From Bacteroidales bacterium UBA1181 (GTDB taxonomy: Bacteria; Bacteroidota; Bacteroidia; Bacteroidales; Paludibacteraceae): a stretch of 64,000 nucleotides of DNA. Location: positions 102,460 to 166,459 of the forward strand of contig DBYR01000014.1 of assembly GCA_002310215.1 (NCBI GenBank), written 5' to 3'. The position numbers and the translations under genes were made by a program. Below, one piece after another: positions 17,381-26,519 of this stretch; position 1 is the first letter of the stretch; every line of letters begins with the position of its first letter. A model generated the notes under the pieces. It worked only from the letters and a program-made list of their open reading frames with translations. It searched no databases and was not told where the DNA came from.

Positions 17381-19177
17381 TTAGAAAACGAACATGACAC
17401 CTAACCGTGAGTTGAATCCGTTGATGCTTTTCTTTATGTCGATCTCATCCTCCGGATCTGGAATCAAGAACACATCCAATTGATGTCCGCCATATAGGAA
17501 TACGTTCAGTGTGTTGCTTATGTTGTATCCCAATTGGGCTCCGGAACTGAGTTTGAAGAAGAAACCTCCCACGATTTCATGGTACTCTTTGCTCTTCCCG
17601 AAGATGAAACCCATGCCTGGCGCAACTTGCGGAACGACGAAAAAGCGCTTCAGGTTGATGGGAACTTGTCCCGCAACACTGTAGTCCATGGAGAATAGAT
17701 TCGCTTCGTCGTCCAAGAATGGATAGTGTGGCGAACCGTCAGGATTAAATACCATTCCATGTTCGTTGAACTCTGGTGAGCCATCCTTGACGCGTATTGC
17801 CGCCGTGTTTTTTCCAAGTTCCAAGTTGTGCTTGACGAACGGGTTGTTTATGATGGAAAAGGTGAAGGTGTAGCTGCTGAATTTGTCGACAGGGATGAAC
17901 GTTGTCCCTATGGCTAGTTGGATGCCCGTATAGTCACGGTCGATGCCAATCCTTTGCATCTTGTCCGCATTGTTTGCATCCGCTTTCGCCTTTGGCTTTT
18001 CGGCGGCGTTGTTGCCCCAACTTTTGAGTTTCCAGTTGCCGTCTTCATATACCCATGTGCTGACCAACGTCTTCCCTCCTTTGTCGATCTGGACAGTCTG
18101 AACATCTGAGTTCGATGTGTATGCGCATGTCTTTACTTTTAGTTGGGAACCTTCTATGTTGTCTTTCGCGAAGGCGTATGCGATGATGTTCTTGGCTGAT
18201 TCGAATACCATCTCGTTGTTTAGGTCTTTCTCGAATTCCTTCTTCACACTCTCTGGCATGCTGTTGTACCATGATTGCAGTACGTCGTTGGAGACATCCG
18301 TCAGGTATTGGTCGGAAATCAGGTTTTTGTTGGCGCTGAAGTTTTCTTTCTCCATCTTCAGTAGTTGCTCCACCGATGAGATTAGTGCTTCTTTGCTCTT
18401 TTTTGAGTTTATACCAGCTATTCCTGAGATGATTTGTTTGATTTCCTGCGCAGGAATGGCATAGTTGGTGTTCTCCCTGTCTCTTCCCTTGTGGATGTTG
18501 ATACCCATCACTTCGTAACCGTAAGGGGCAGAGTCTCTTTTGATGGTCAGCGGAGATCCGTACATTCCCACGTTGACAGGGGATGTGTGCTGTATCAATA
18601 CATCCTTGGTGTCGTTAGGTATGAACCTGTCGTTTGAGATGATTCCGTCACCCATTTGCCAAGTCGCCTTCTTGTTTACGTCGTTGTATCCGAAGGTGTA
18701 AATGTCCATGCCGTCTGTGGCGGATCGCTCCGTGATTTTTAATCCGTGTGTGGTGTGGTTTTTCGGCATCTCGATGCATACCAGTCCGTTGGACGCTCTT
18801 GTGATGATCTTCCGCCCGGTTTGTACGTTTCGTACTCCTTTCTCGTTTAATGTTTCGACTGTCACTTTCGAGGCGATGCCTACGTTTTTACTCACGGATA
18901 TGAGTTGCTTCTCTCCAGACTCTGTCTCTACGATGACGCCAGTCCCGAACGCATTGTCTTTTAGGTTTATCACTGTCCGTGATTGCTCCCTATAACCGAT
19001 TCTGGACAACCATATCGCATAGCTTTCCATGAAATCCTTCTGCTCTTGGGTCAGCTCGGGACGAATAATCACCACTTCATCCTTTATCTGCTGGTTGTTC
19101 GTGCTCTGTTGGGAAAATGCGTTGATGGACAAAAATGCCATGCCCATTAACGCCCCATATTTGATTAGTTTGCTCAT
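17381..19177 (-). CDS. Catalytically dead paralogue of the trypsin-like/barrel protein (pseudo-protease)
   Basis: This 598-residue protein has the same architecture as the product of 13951-15666: signal peptide (1-22), trypsin-like domain (about 30-255), NTF2-like domain (about 265-395, VSTWVYEDGNWKL) and C-terminal barrel-like domain ending RLGVMFVF. Alignment by eye shows all three catalytic residues replaced: His by Asn98 (VSKNVG for TNKHVT), Asp by Gly131 (GLVCIEMP for DVAIVELP) and Ser by Tyr206 (GMYGSP for GNSGGP). Surrounding structural motifs (RENTNYAIP) are kept. The reading frame is intact, so it is probably a maintained pseudoenzyme acting as scaffold, decoy or regulator rather than decay. 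It begins 9 bp after copy C. Confidence 0.82.
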   Translation of the reverse strand: MSKLIKYGALMGMAFLSINAFSQQSTNNQQIKDEVVIIRPELTQEQKDFMESYAIWLSRIGYREQSRTVINLKDNAFGTGVIVETESGEKQLISVSKNVGIASKVTVETLNEKGVRNVQTGRKIITRASNGLVCIEMPKNHTTHGLKITERSATDGMDIYTFGYNDVNKKATWQMGDGIISNDRFIPNDTKDVLIQHTSPVNVGMYGSPLTIKRDSAPYGYEVMGINIHKGRDRENTNYAIPAQEIKQIISGIAGINSKKSKEALISSVEQLLKMEKENFSANKNLISDQYLTDVSNDVLQSWYNSMPESVKKEFEKDLNNEMVFESAKNIIAYAFAKDNIEGSQLKVKTCAYTSNSDVQTVQIDKGGKTLVSTWVYEDGNWKLKSWGNNAAEKPKAKADANNADKMQRIGIDRDYTGIQLAIGTTFIPVDKFSSYTFTFSIINNPFVKHNLELGKNTAAIRVKDGSPEFNEHGMVFNPDGSPHYPFLDDEANLFSMDYSVAGQVPINLKRFFVVPQVAPGMGFIFGKSKEYHEIVGGFFFKLSSGAQLGYNISNTLNVFLYGGHQLDVFLIPDPEDEIDIKKSINGFNSRLGVMFVF

Positions 19178-19186
19178 AATTTGCTC

Positions 19187-19870
19187 TTATTTGTCTAACT
19201 TTAATGGAGTTGGTCGTTTGTAGTTGTCCAATACGTATTGGAGGTCTTCCGGCTTATATTTGCCACTTGTTACTTCTTTTATCATCTTCTCATCACCTTT
19301 GAAGATGCTTTTAGCGGCCCATTTCCTTGTCCACATTTCCCATCCTCCGTTGAAGTAGCGGACTTGTGTCGCGTATTCGTCTCCTTCAAAGATGAAGTAG
19401 GTGAGTGGTGGCCTGTTTTGCTCTCCTTGAAGGATTAGTAAACCGGATGGTTCTATGTAATAGACTGGGGCTAATCCATATACCATGCCTTTCTCTCCCG
19501 CTTTCTCCAATGTCGCCCATCCACGTTGCTTGCCACTCTTTGTGATATATATTTTCCTAAATATGTGCTTCGCTTCCGGGTTGCTTTTATTCCAGCATAT
19601 GAAATAGTCGACGGCGTCGGACTCCATTGTGACTTCTTCCAACTTGCCTTCATTGTTCGGTTCTACGACTACGACGTCTTGCGCTTTATATGTGAAGGAG
19701 ATGGCCGCACATCCTCTTGGAATGATGAAGTTGTCCGAATGCTTGACTGTTCCGTTCGCAAGGTATATGTCCGCCTCGTAGGCTGTCGTTTTGTCTTTTG
19801 CCTGTGCTGTCATGCAAGCTAATATCCACATTAATGCGATGCCGATTAGTTTTGTGTAGTTGTGTTTCAT
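19187..19870 (-). CDS. Secreted protein of the same unknown family (copy C), first gene of the cluster
   Basis: This 227-residue protein has a signal peptide (MKHNYTKLIGIALMWILACMTAQA). It shares ADIYLANGTVKHSDNF, VDYFICWNKSNPEAKHIFRKI, FIFEGDEYAT and DEKMIKEVTSGKYKPEDLQ with copies A and B. It is followed after only 9 bp by the pseudo-protease, repeating the order small secreted protein then protease-type protein seen for copy A and the active protease. It is first in the minus-strand cluster, so the 370-bp gap upstream probably carries the promoter (19999-20006). Function unknown. Confidence 0.75.
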   Translation of the reverse strand: MKHNYTKLIGIALMWILACMTAQAKDKTTAYEADIYLANGTVKHSDNFIIPRGCAAISFTYKAQDVVVVEPNNEGKLEEVTMESDAVDYFICWNKSNPEAKHIFRKIYITKSGKQRGWATLEKAGEKGMVYGLAPVYYIEPSGLLILQGEQNRPPLTYFIFEGDEYATQVRYFNGGWEMWTRKWAAKSIFKGDEKMIKEVTSGKYKPEDLQYVLDNYKRPTPLKLDK

Positions 19871-19883
19871 GTTATTATTGTGT

Positions 19884-19917
19884 GGACTCCAATGTTCTCC
19901 CCAACCCGGTAGAGCCC
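19884..19917 (-). promoter_or_regulatory. Leader hairpin upstream of copy C
   Basis: On the minus strand GGGCTC (19912-19917) pairs with GAGTCC (19884-19889) with one G-T wobble and a 22-base loop. It ends 13 bases before the ATG and is followed by ACA, as in copies A and B. Confidence 0.45.
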
Positions 19918-19998
19918 ATTATACCATGCTGGAGATTTCAATTCTATTTGGATTGGGTGATACCATGTTTTCTCACCTTGTTCCATTGTTTATTATTC

Positions 19999-20006
19999 CA
20001 AATTTA
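19999..20006 (-). promoter_or_regulatory. Possible -7 promoter box of the protease/pseudo-protease cluster
   Basis: The minus strand reads TAAATTTG (TANNTTTG consensus), about 130 bases before copy C. No good -33 element is visible. The rest of the gap 19871-20240 shows only the leader hairpin and the nuo terminator. Confidence 0.4.
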
Positions 20007-20142
20007 ATATTAATTTCTGTTCTGACATGCCATTTTGTTGGTAATTTTCTCCTTTTGATATTTTATTGATTATAATCATTCTTTTTCACCCATTTGAGGG
20101 GTGTCGTGGTCTCTGAATGAGAAATCTATGTCTTGTGTTTCC

Positions 20143-20188
20143 ATAAAACAAAGAGGGTGTGTCAAAAACTGATTTGATACACCCTCTT
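20143..20188 (-). terminator. Terminator of the nuo operon
   Basis: An inverted repeat (20152-20187; arms AGAGGGTGT and ACACCCTCT with the inner bases TCAAA/TTTGA) is followed on the minus strand by a T-rich run, about 55 bases past the nuoN stop. The arm sequence belongs to the same GAGGGTGTRTCAAA family as the ends of the element at 2078-2370. Confidence 0.75.
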
Positions 20189-20240
20189 GATTGTAATGGT
20201 CTTGGAGGTTTTTATTTTCCCTCCTGAGAGTTTGCTGCTC

Positions 20241-21668
20241 TTAGAATCCGAAGCTCCTCTCTGAAATGTACGTGTAGAGCGGACTGATGAATCCTAATGC
20301 CAAGATGCAGATCGTGCAGATGATGAGTCCGACCTTGGACATGCTGTCGATCTTGATGGTCGGAATCGGATTGTCTGACTTCTTGATGAACATGGCCTTC
20401 ACCACCAACAAATAGTAGTAGAGTGAGATGATGGTGTTCAACAAGGCGAGGAAGACGAGCAGATATTCACCTTGCTCGGCCGCTGCCATGAAGATGAAGA
20501 ACTTGCTGAAGAATCCTGCGAACGGAGGAATTCCTCCCAAGGAGAACATGGCGAGCATCATGACTACGGCCAACTTAGGGTTGGTGTCGTAGAGTCCGTC
20601 GTAGTCGTCCATCGATACCTTGCCTGTCTGGTCCTCGATGCTGGAGATGATTCCGAAGGCGGCGAGGTTGGTGAACATGTAGATCAACGTGTAGAATACG
20701 AGCGATGCCATACCTTGGTCGCTTCCCGCAATCACGCCTAGCATGATGTAGCCGGCTTGTGAGATGGAGGAGAAGGCCAAGAATCTCTTCAGGTTCTTCT
20801 GGCGGATGGCGAACAAGTTACCCACGGTGATGGTGACAACGATGATCCACCAAAGGATCTCCTTCCATACGTCTGGGTAGTTGCTGAATGCCTTCATCAA
20901 GATGCACATGAACGCGAAGGCTGCGGCTCCCTTGGAGATGACGGAGAGGTAAGCGGTCACCGAAGTTGGCGCTCCCTGGTAGGTGTCTGCTGTCCACAAG
21001 TGGAATGGCACCAAGGAAATCTTGAAGCCGATGCCGGCGATGAAGAATATCAAGCCCATGATCGTGAGCGGTGTCTCGGAGAATGACTCTGACACGCCGT
21101 CGAAATAGAGCGTTCCGCAGGTTGCGTAGAGCATGGAGATACCGAAGATCATAACGCCTGAAGAGAAGGCTGCGGTCAAGATGTACTTAGCTGCCGCCTC
21201 GGCTGATTCCTCTCTCTTCTTGTTGAGCGCCACCAATGTGGCCATTGGGATGGAGGCGGTCTCCAAACCGATGTAGAACAGGAGGAAGTTGCCCGACGAG
21301 ATCATCAGGTACATACCCAATAGGGTGGAGAGTGTCAGGAAGTAGAACTCCCCGGCGTGGCTCTCATTCTCGTGCGTGTTCCAATAGTAGGCGTACAGGA
21401 AGACGAGCACGGTGCCTATGTTCAGCATGTTCTTGACGAACATGTGAATCTCTGACGTGAGGTACATTCCTGAGAATGCCTCTGTCGGACTATAGCTGTT
21501 TGACCATTGGAAACATACGATGGTGTGAGCCAAGAATAGTCCTATTGACGCGATTTGGCAAATCTTTTTGTTCTTGTCGCCGATGATCAAGTCGGCCAAC
21601 AAAACCAATGTCATAACCACTACTAATGATATTTCGTGGTTCATCGATAAAAAATTACTATAGTCCAT
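20241..21668 (-). CDS. nuoN: NADH-quinone oxidoreductase subunit N
   Basis: This antiporter-like membrane subunit of complex I takes part in proton pumping. I chose the ATG at 21668 (MDYSNFLSMNHEISL), which matches the usual NuoN start and overlaps nuoM by 11 bp, over 21695. The 475 residues have about 14 hydrophobic segments. The proton-translocation region GIGFKISLVPFHLWTADTYQGAP with its Lys and the motif AYLSVISKGAAAFA are clear (about residues 210-250). Last gene of nuoABCDHIJKLMN; a terminator follows. Confidence 0.95.
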   Translation of the reverse strand: MDYSNFLSMNHEISLVVVMTLVLLADLIIGDKNKKICQIASIGLFLAHTIVCFQWSNSYSPTEAFSGMYLTSEIHMFVKNMLNIGTVLVFLYAYYWNTHENESHAGEFYFLTLSTLLGMYLMISSGNFLLFYIGLETASIPMATLVALNKKREESAEAAAKYILTAAFSSGVMIFGISMLYATCGTLYFDGVSESFSETPLTIMGLIFFIAGIGFKISLVPFHLWTADTYQGAPTSVTAYLSVISKGAAAFAFMCILMKAFSNYPDVWKEILWWIIVVTITVGNLFAIRQKNLKRFLAFSSISQAGYIMLGVIAGSDQGMASLVFYTLIYMFTNLAAFGIISSIEDQTGKVSMDDYDGLYDTNPKLAVVMMLAMFSLGGIPPFAGFFSKFFIFMAAAEQGEYLLVFLALLNTIISLYYYLLVVKAMFIKKSDNPIPTIKIDSMSKVGLIICTICILALGFISPLYTYISERSFGF

Positions 21669-23184
21669 AAGTGAATAATTTTGCGATGTTTTCAATTCCG
21701 CCGCCGATCATGTTAGACAGCCAGAGCGGAGCCATACCTATTGCTGCGATTGCTGCGATGAGCCCGAATGCCGCCACCTTCTCGTACCATACTGCGTCGG
21801 TGAGCGTCTCGTGGTGCTTGTCTTGTACAGGTCCCATGAGGATCTTGCCGACCACTCTCAAGATGTAAACGGCTGTGATCACGATGGAGCTGCATCCGAG
21901 GATCACGAATGTTCTGTGGAAGAAGTCGGTGTGCTCGAACGCTCCGACGAAGATGGTCATCTCCGCAACGAATCCGCTCAAGCCTGGCAATCCTAATGAG
22001 GCTAGACCTGCAATGACGTAGCATACGCAGAGGATAGGCATTATCTTCATCAAACCGCCCATCTCACGGATGTCACGCGTGTGCGTCCTTCCGTAGATCA
22101 TACCGATCAGGGCGAAGAAGAGTGCCGTCATGAGCCCGTGTGATACCATCTGTAGGATGGCTCCCGTCATGGCGGTCTTGTTCATCATCAAAAGGGCGAA
22201 GAGAACCAAGCCGCAGTGGCTCACGGATGAATAGGCGTTGATGTACTTCAAATCGTTCTGTACACAGGCGCTGAAGGCTCCGTACACGACGCTGATACCG
22301 GTCAGGATGATGAAGATCCATGCTTGCTCCTGCGCCGCATCTGGCATCAGATACATGGCGATTCGGAAACATCCGTATCCTCCCAACTTCATCAACACGC
22401 CTGCGTGGAGCATTGAAACGGCTGTCGGCGCGGAGGCGTGACCGTCAGGCGACCACGTGTGGAACGGGAACATGGCTCCCAACACGCCGAATCCCACGAA
22501 AGTGAGCGGGAAGAAGATGTATTCCCAACTGATGTCTCCTCCCTCCGCTTTCAACGCTTGCACGTTCGCCGCGATCTCTTGGATGTTGAAGGTGCCTTCG
22601 CCTCCCGCTGGGATGGAGTTGTAGTAGATGCCGAAGATGCCGACCATCAGGAAGGCCGATCCTCCCATCAACATCAGCGTCAGCTTCATGGCTGAATATT
22701 CTTTCTTGCCGCTTCCCCACAATCCGATGAGTAGGTACATTGGAATCAAGGCTACCTCGTAGAAGAGGAACATCGTGAAGAGGTCCAACGAGATGAAGAA
22801 CCCATACACTCCGATGCTCAACATCAGGAACCAGAGGAAATACTCCTTCACCTTCTCTTCCATGGCGTAGGATACGAAGACGCCGGTGATCACCACGATG
22901 GAGGAGAGCAGTAGCATGGCTACGGATATGCCGTCCACACCGACTGAGTAGTGGATGTTGAATCGCTCATACCACATGACGGATTCCGTGAAGAGGAACT
23001 CCGAGGTGGTGTCGATTTGCCTTAACTCCAAGAATTGAATCGTCAAGTAGGCGGAGGTGCAGAGCAATGCGAATCCGCCGATGGACATGATCGTCCTGAT
23101 CAGACTCTTTTTTTCGCCATTGACGCAGAATATGACTGCCATCATGACGAGCGGAATGATTACAAATAATGATAATATATTCAT
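21658..23184 (-). CDS. nuoM: NADH-quinone oxidoreductase subunit M
   Basis: This 508-residue antiporter-like subunit of complex I is of normal length. Key features are the broken-helix Glu region (FYEVALIPMYLLIG, about residue 143), PFHTWSPDGHASAPTAVSM (about 240-258) and the quinone/proton channel segment VQNDLKYINAYSSVSHCG. It overlaps nuoN at its 3' end and follows nuoL after 18 bp, as usual in the conserved L-M-N order. It acts in the inner membrane as one of the proton-pumping modules. Confidence 0.95.
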   Translation of the reverse strand: MNILSLFVIIPLVMMAVIFCVNGEKKSLIRTIMSIGGFALLCTSAYLTIQFLELRQIDTTSEFLFTESVMWYERFNIHYSVGVDGISVAMLLLSSIVVITGVFVSYAMEEKVKEYFLWFLMLSIGVYGFFISLDLFTMFLFYEVALIPMYLLIGLWGSGKKEYSAMKLTLMLMGGSAFLMVGIFGIYYNSIPAGGEGTFNIQEIAANVQALKAEGGDISWEYIFFPLTFVGFGVLGAMFPFHTWSPDGHASAPTAVSMLHAGVLMKLGGYGCFRIAMYLMPDAAQEQAWIFIILTGISVVYGAFSACVQNDLKYINAYSSVSHCGLVLFALLMMNKTAMTGAILQMVSHGLMTALFFALIGMIYGRTHTRDIREMGGLMKIMPILCVCYVIAGLASLGLPGLSGFVAEMTIFVGAFEHTDFFHRTFVILGCSSIVITAVYILRVVGKILMGPVQDKHHETLTDAVWYEKVAAFGLIAAIAAIGMAPLWLSNMIGGGIENIAKLFTYGL

Positions 23185-23202
23185 TGTCGTACTGTTTTTC
23201 GA

Positions 23203-25161
23203 TTAGAGATATATTGAGAGTAATGTGATGGTGATAACTCCCATAATGAATACCCAAGCGTACTGTTGTACGTATCCACTCTGAACTTCCTTCGTCTCTT
23301 GCGAAGCTTTGTTCGTAACCCATGACAACAGGTTCATGAATCCGTCGATGATGTGGCGGTCGAACCATGCGATAGGTTGACAGATGCGTTGGAAGATGAT
23401 ATTGTTGGTCACAAAGAGATATATCTCATCGATATAGAATTTGTTGTAGGCCCAAAGATACGGTTTCTTGATGTAGGATACCGCCTTGTTCGGCCTGCCT
23501 GTCTTCTCCAAGTAGAGGAATGTGGCGATGAGGATACCGATCACGCCCGCTCCGATGCTTGGCAATGCGATGTTCCAGTGTGTGTGGATCTCGTAGCTTG
23601 TGAAGTCGCTTGAGATCAACTCGGTGAAGGACACCTTACCGAACGCCCAGCTGATACCGGTGATGACCGTTACTGCAGCCAGGAACATCAACGGGAAGGT
23701 CATGTTCAACGGTGCCTCGTGTGGCTCGTGCTCATATCCCTCCTCAGGCTCGCCGAACCAGAAGATGCGGTAGTAGAGACGGAACATGTAGAAGGCGGTC
23801 AGACCTGCCACGAAGTACTCTACGGCGAATACCCATTTGTTGGTCTCGAACGCTGCCACCAGGATCTCATCCTTCGAGAAGAAGCCTGAGAACGGAGGTA
23901 TGCCGGCGATGGCCAAGCAGGCGATGAGGAACGTGATGTGGGTGATAGGCAATTTCTTTCTGAGGTTGCCCATCGCGTCCATCTCGTTGCTGTGCACGGC
24001 GTGGATGATGGCTCCTGCCGCCATGAAGAGCAATGCCTTGAACATGGCGTGCGTGAAGAGGTGCCACATGGAGGCCGTGTAACCGAGTCCGTTGACGCCT
24101 CCGTAGCCGGAAACGCCCAAGGCTACCATCATGTAGGCGATCTGTGAGATCGTGGAGAAGGCGAGCACTCGCTTGATGTCGGTCTGCGCACAGGCGATGA
24201 TCGCGGCGAAGATGCTGGTGAACGCTCCGATATAGGAGATCATCTGCAACACATGCGGTGTCTCGAACGAATAGATCGGGAAGAGCCTCGCCACCAAATA
24301 GACACCCGCTACGACCATCGTGGCCGCATGGATCAACGCTGAAGCTGGTGTCGGACCTTCCATAGCGTCCGGCAACCAAATGTGCAATGGGAACATGGCT
24401 GACTTACCCGCACCTCCCAAGAAGATGAGGAACATGGCGATCGAAATCACAGGGAACCCGAGGAAGGTCATCGTCCTCAAGTCTGAGTTGAACACCGCGT
24501 CAACATGTCCTTCGTTGATGAAGGTGAGTTTGTCGAAATCGAAGGTCCTCGTGTAGTAGGAGAGGATCAGGATACCGATCAGGAAGAACATATCCGCGAA
24601 TCTCGTCACGATGAAGGCTTTCTTCGCCGCGCGCACTGCGGAATGTTTGAAGTAGTAGAAACTGATCAGGAGGAAGGAGGATACGCCCACCAACTCCCAG
24701 AAGATGTACATTTGGAAGATGTTGGTTGCCACCACCAATCCTAACATGGCGAAGGAGAAGAGCGAGAGGATGGCGTAGAAACGCTGGAATCCGCCCTCTC
24801 CGTGCATGTAACCCATGCTGTAGATGTGGACCATCAGGGAGACGGTCGAGATGACGATCAACATGATGGCGGACAACGGATCCAAAAGGAATCCGATGCT
24901 GATCACCAAGTCTTGGTTCATCCGCAACCACTCCATGTTGAAGAGCGTCACCTGTTGGTAAGTGTCCCCCACTTGAAATTCTCCGCTGAAGAAGTATTGG
25001 AGCGCTATGTAATAGCTGATGACGGATACGACTCCGAAAACAGTCGTTCCCACGATGCCCGAAACCTTCGGACACATCTTTTTACCGAATAGTCCTAAGA
25101 TAAGGAACATGCAGAGCGGTAAAATTAAAACATAAGGAGCTAAATTCGCTAACTGTTCCAT
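23203..25161 (-). CDS. nuoL: NADH-quinone oxidoreductase subunit L
   Basis: The largest antiporter-like subunit, with 652 residues and the long C-terminal lateral helix region expected for NuoL. Visible motifs are WELVGVSSFLLISFYY (about residue 135), MFPLHIWLPDAMEGPTPASALIHAATMV (a loop and helix at about 255-282) and AQTDIKRVLAFSTISQ. It starts 4 bp after the nuoK stop. It works with NuoM and NuoN in the membrane arm of complex I. Confidence 0.95.
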   Translation of the reverse strand: MEQLANLAPYVLILPLCMFLILGLFGKKMCPKVSGIVGTTVFGVVSVISYYIALQYFFSGEFQVGDTYQQVTLFNMEWLRMNQDLVISIGFLLDPLSAIMLIVISTVSLMVHIYSMGYMHGEGGFQRFYAILSLFSFAMLGLVVATNIFQMYIFWELVGVSSFLLISFYYFKHSAVRAAKKAFIVTRFADMFFLIGILILSYYTRTFDFDKLTFINEGHVDAVFNSDLRTMTFLGFPVISIAMFLIFLGGAGKSAMFPLHIWLPDAMEGPTPASALIHAATMVVAGVYLVARLFPIYSFETPHVLQMISYIGAFTSIFAAIIACAQTDIKRVLAFSTISQIAYMMVALGVSGYGGVNGLGYTASMWHLFTHAMFKALLFMAAGAIIHAVHSNEMDAMGNLRKKLPITHITFLIACLAIAGIPPFSGFFSKDEILVAAFETNKWVFAVEYFVAGLTAFYMFRLYYRIFWFGEPEEGYEHEPHEAPLNMTFPLMFLAAVTVITGISWAFGKVSFTELISSDFTSYEIHTHWNIALPSIGAGVIGILIATFLYLEKTGRPNKAVSYIKKPYLWAYNKFYIDEIYLFVTNNIIFQRICQPIAWFDRHIIDGFMNLLSWVTNKASQETKEVQSGYVQQYAWVFIMGVITITLLSIYL

Positions 25162-25165
25162 ATCA

Positions 25166-25477
25166 TTAGTACTTTAATTCGTTAATACTCTTGGCATCGA
25201 TGTTTCTCTTCTGACGATAAACATTGATGATGATTGAAATGGCTACAGCAGTCTCCGCCGCCGCAATCGCGATGACGAAGAGGCTGTAGATGTGTCCCTC
25301 CAAGTATTCAGGGAAGAGGAATCTGTTGGCCACTACGAAATTGATGTTTGCGGCGTTGAGGACGAGCTCTACCGACATCAGTATGCTGATGAGGTTTTTT
25401 CGTGCCACGAACCCATACACGCCTATGAAGAATAGGAGCGTGCTAAGAATAAAATATGCTTCTACTGGTATGTTCAT
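25166..25477 (-). CDS. nuoK: NADH-quinone oxidoreductase subunit K
   Basis: This 103-residue protein has three membrane helices. It carries the conserved membrane Glu residues of NuoK (SVELVLNAANINFV; AAAETAVAISIIINVYR), which belong to the proton pathway between the quinone site and the antiporter subunits. Its start overlaps the nuoJ stop by 4 bp, pointing to translational coupling. Confidence 0.95.
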   Translation of the reverse strand: MNIPVEAYFILSTLLFFIGVYGFVARKNLISILMSVELVLNAANINFVVANRFLFPEYLEGHIYSLFVIAIAAAETAVAISIIINVYRQKRNIDAKSINELKY

Positions 25478-26019
25478 TTGTTGATCTCCTTACTCTTTGT
25501 TGCGATTGCGATACTTCCGATGATGCATGCGAGCAATAGGATACTCGCCGCCTCGAATGGTAACAGATATTGGTACTGGTCCGTTCCCATCAGCGTTTGA
25601 CCGATCATCTGCATGTCCACGTCTTGGGTTAACTCGGCCGCCGTCTCATACTCTGGCATGAAACCGAACTTGATGATTGTGATGGCGCAGGTGAACGAAC
25701 CGACGATGGCTGCCACAAGTCCCATGATTCGGCGTTGCCCTATGTTGATTTCCTTGTCTTCTCCCAACCCCTTGATCAGCAGGATGGCGAAGACGATGAG
25801 AATCACAATGCCTCCCGCATATACGGAGAGCTGGACTGCCGCCAAGAACTCATAGTTGAGCTGCAGATAGAGCCCCGCTATGCTGAACAGCGTGAAGAAC
25901 AAGTAGGTGGCCGCCCGTAGAATCTTGGTGGATGTCACCGTCAAGATGCCAAAGAGCAATATGGCCGCCGCAAGTATGAAAAATATGATGTTGCTTGCTG
26001 TTAAATATTCCATGGTCAT
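25474..26019 (-). CDS. nuoJ: NADH-quinone oxidoreductase subunit J
   Basis: This 181-residue membrane subunit has five hydrophobic segments and the characteristic NuoJ segment QLSVYAGGIVILIVFAILL (about residues 62-80), which holds the pi-bulge helix of the proton path. It overlaps nuoK by 4 bp and nuoI by 1 bp, so the three genes are tightly coupled. Confidence 0.94.
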   Translation of the reverse strand: MTMEYLTASNIIFFILAAAILLFGILTVTSTKILRAATYLFFTLFSIAGLYLQLNYEFLAAVQLSVYAGGIVILIVFAILLIKGLGEDKEINIGQRRIMGLVAAIVGSFTCAITIIKFGFMPEYETAAELTQDVDMQMIGQTLMGTDQYQYLLPFEAASILLLACIIGSIAIATKSKEINK

Positions 26020-26501
26020 TATTGTTGTGGGGTTGATATTGCTTTTTTCTCTTCTACCTTGGAACCCTCTTTGTTCAGTTGCTTGACTAATGTCTCTCTC
26101 CTGAATACCGAGTGCTCGAAGTTATTGCTCCAAACGATTGCCTTTTGTGGGCACCCCATCGTGCATAATCCGCAGAAGGTGCAGCTTCCCAAGTCATACA
26201 GGTATTTGTCCAATGCCTTCTTGGTCTTGCCATCTTCTGTGGTGATTTGCTTGGAGACCACCTTGATGGTGCCGTTCGGACAGTTCATCTGACAGATTCC
26301 GCACGCCGTACACTTGTGCTCGTTGTTCGCATTGTGCGGCATTGTCAGTTCTCCCCTGAACCGCTCAGCGTACTCTTTTACGCCACGGTTCTCCGGGTAT
26401 TGCTCCGTGATGGGCTTCCTGATGAAGTTGATCATCGTGATGCGCATACCTTGTAACAGGTTCCATATCCCGGAAAACAGATCTTTGATATACTGTATCA
26501 T
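26019..26501 (-). CDS. nuoI: NADH-quinone oxidoreductase subunit I (two 4Fe-4S clusters)
   Basis: This 160-residue ferredoxin-like subunit has two CxxCxxCxxxCP motifs: Cys64/67/70/74 (CTACGICQMNCP) and Cys107/110/113/117 (CTFCGLCTMGCP). These bind clusters N6a and N6b, which pass electrons towards NuoB and quinone. Because the window has no nuoEFG, this subunit may lie close to the site where an electron donor such as ferredoxin docks; that is inference from related 11-subunit complexes. Confidence 0.95.
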   Translation of the reverse strand: MIQYIKDLFSGIWNLLQGMRITMINFIRKPITEQYPENRGVKEYAERFRGELTMPHNANNEHKCTACGICQMNCPNGTIKVVSKQITTEDGKTKKALDKYLYDLGSCTFCGLCTMGCPQKAIVWSNNFEHSVFRRETLVKQLNKEGSKVEEKKAISTPQQ

Positions 26502-26519
26502 CTTTCTTTCCCTTTAGAT

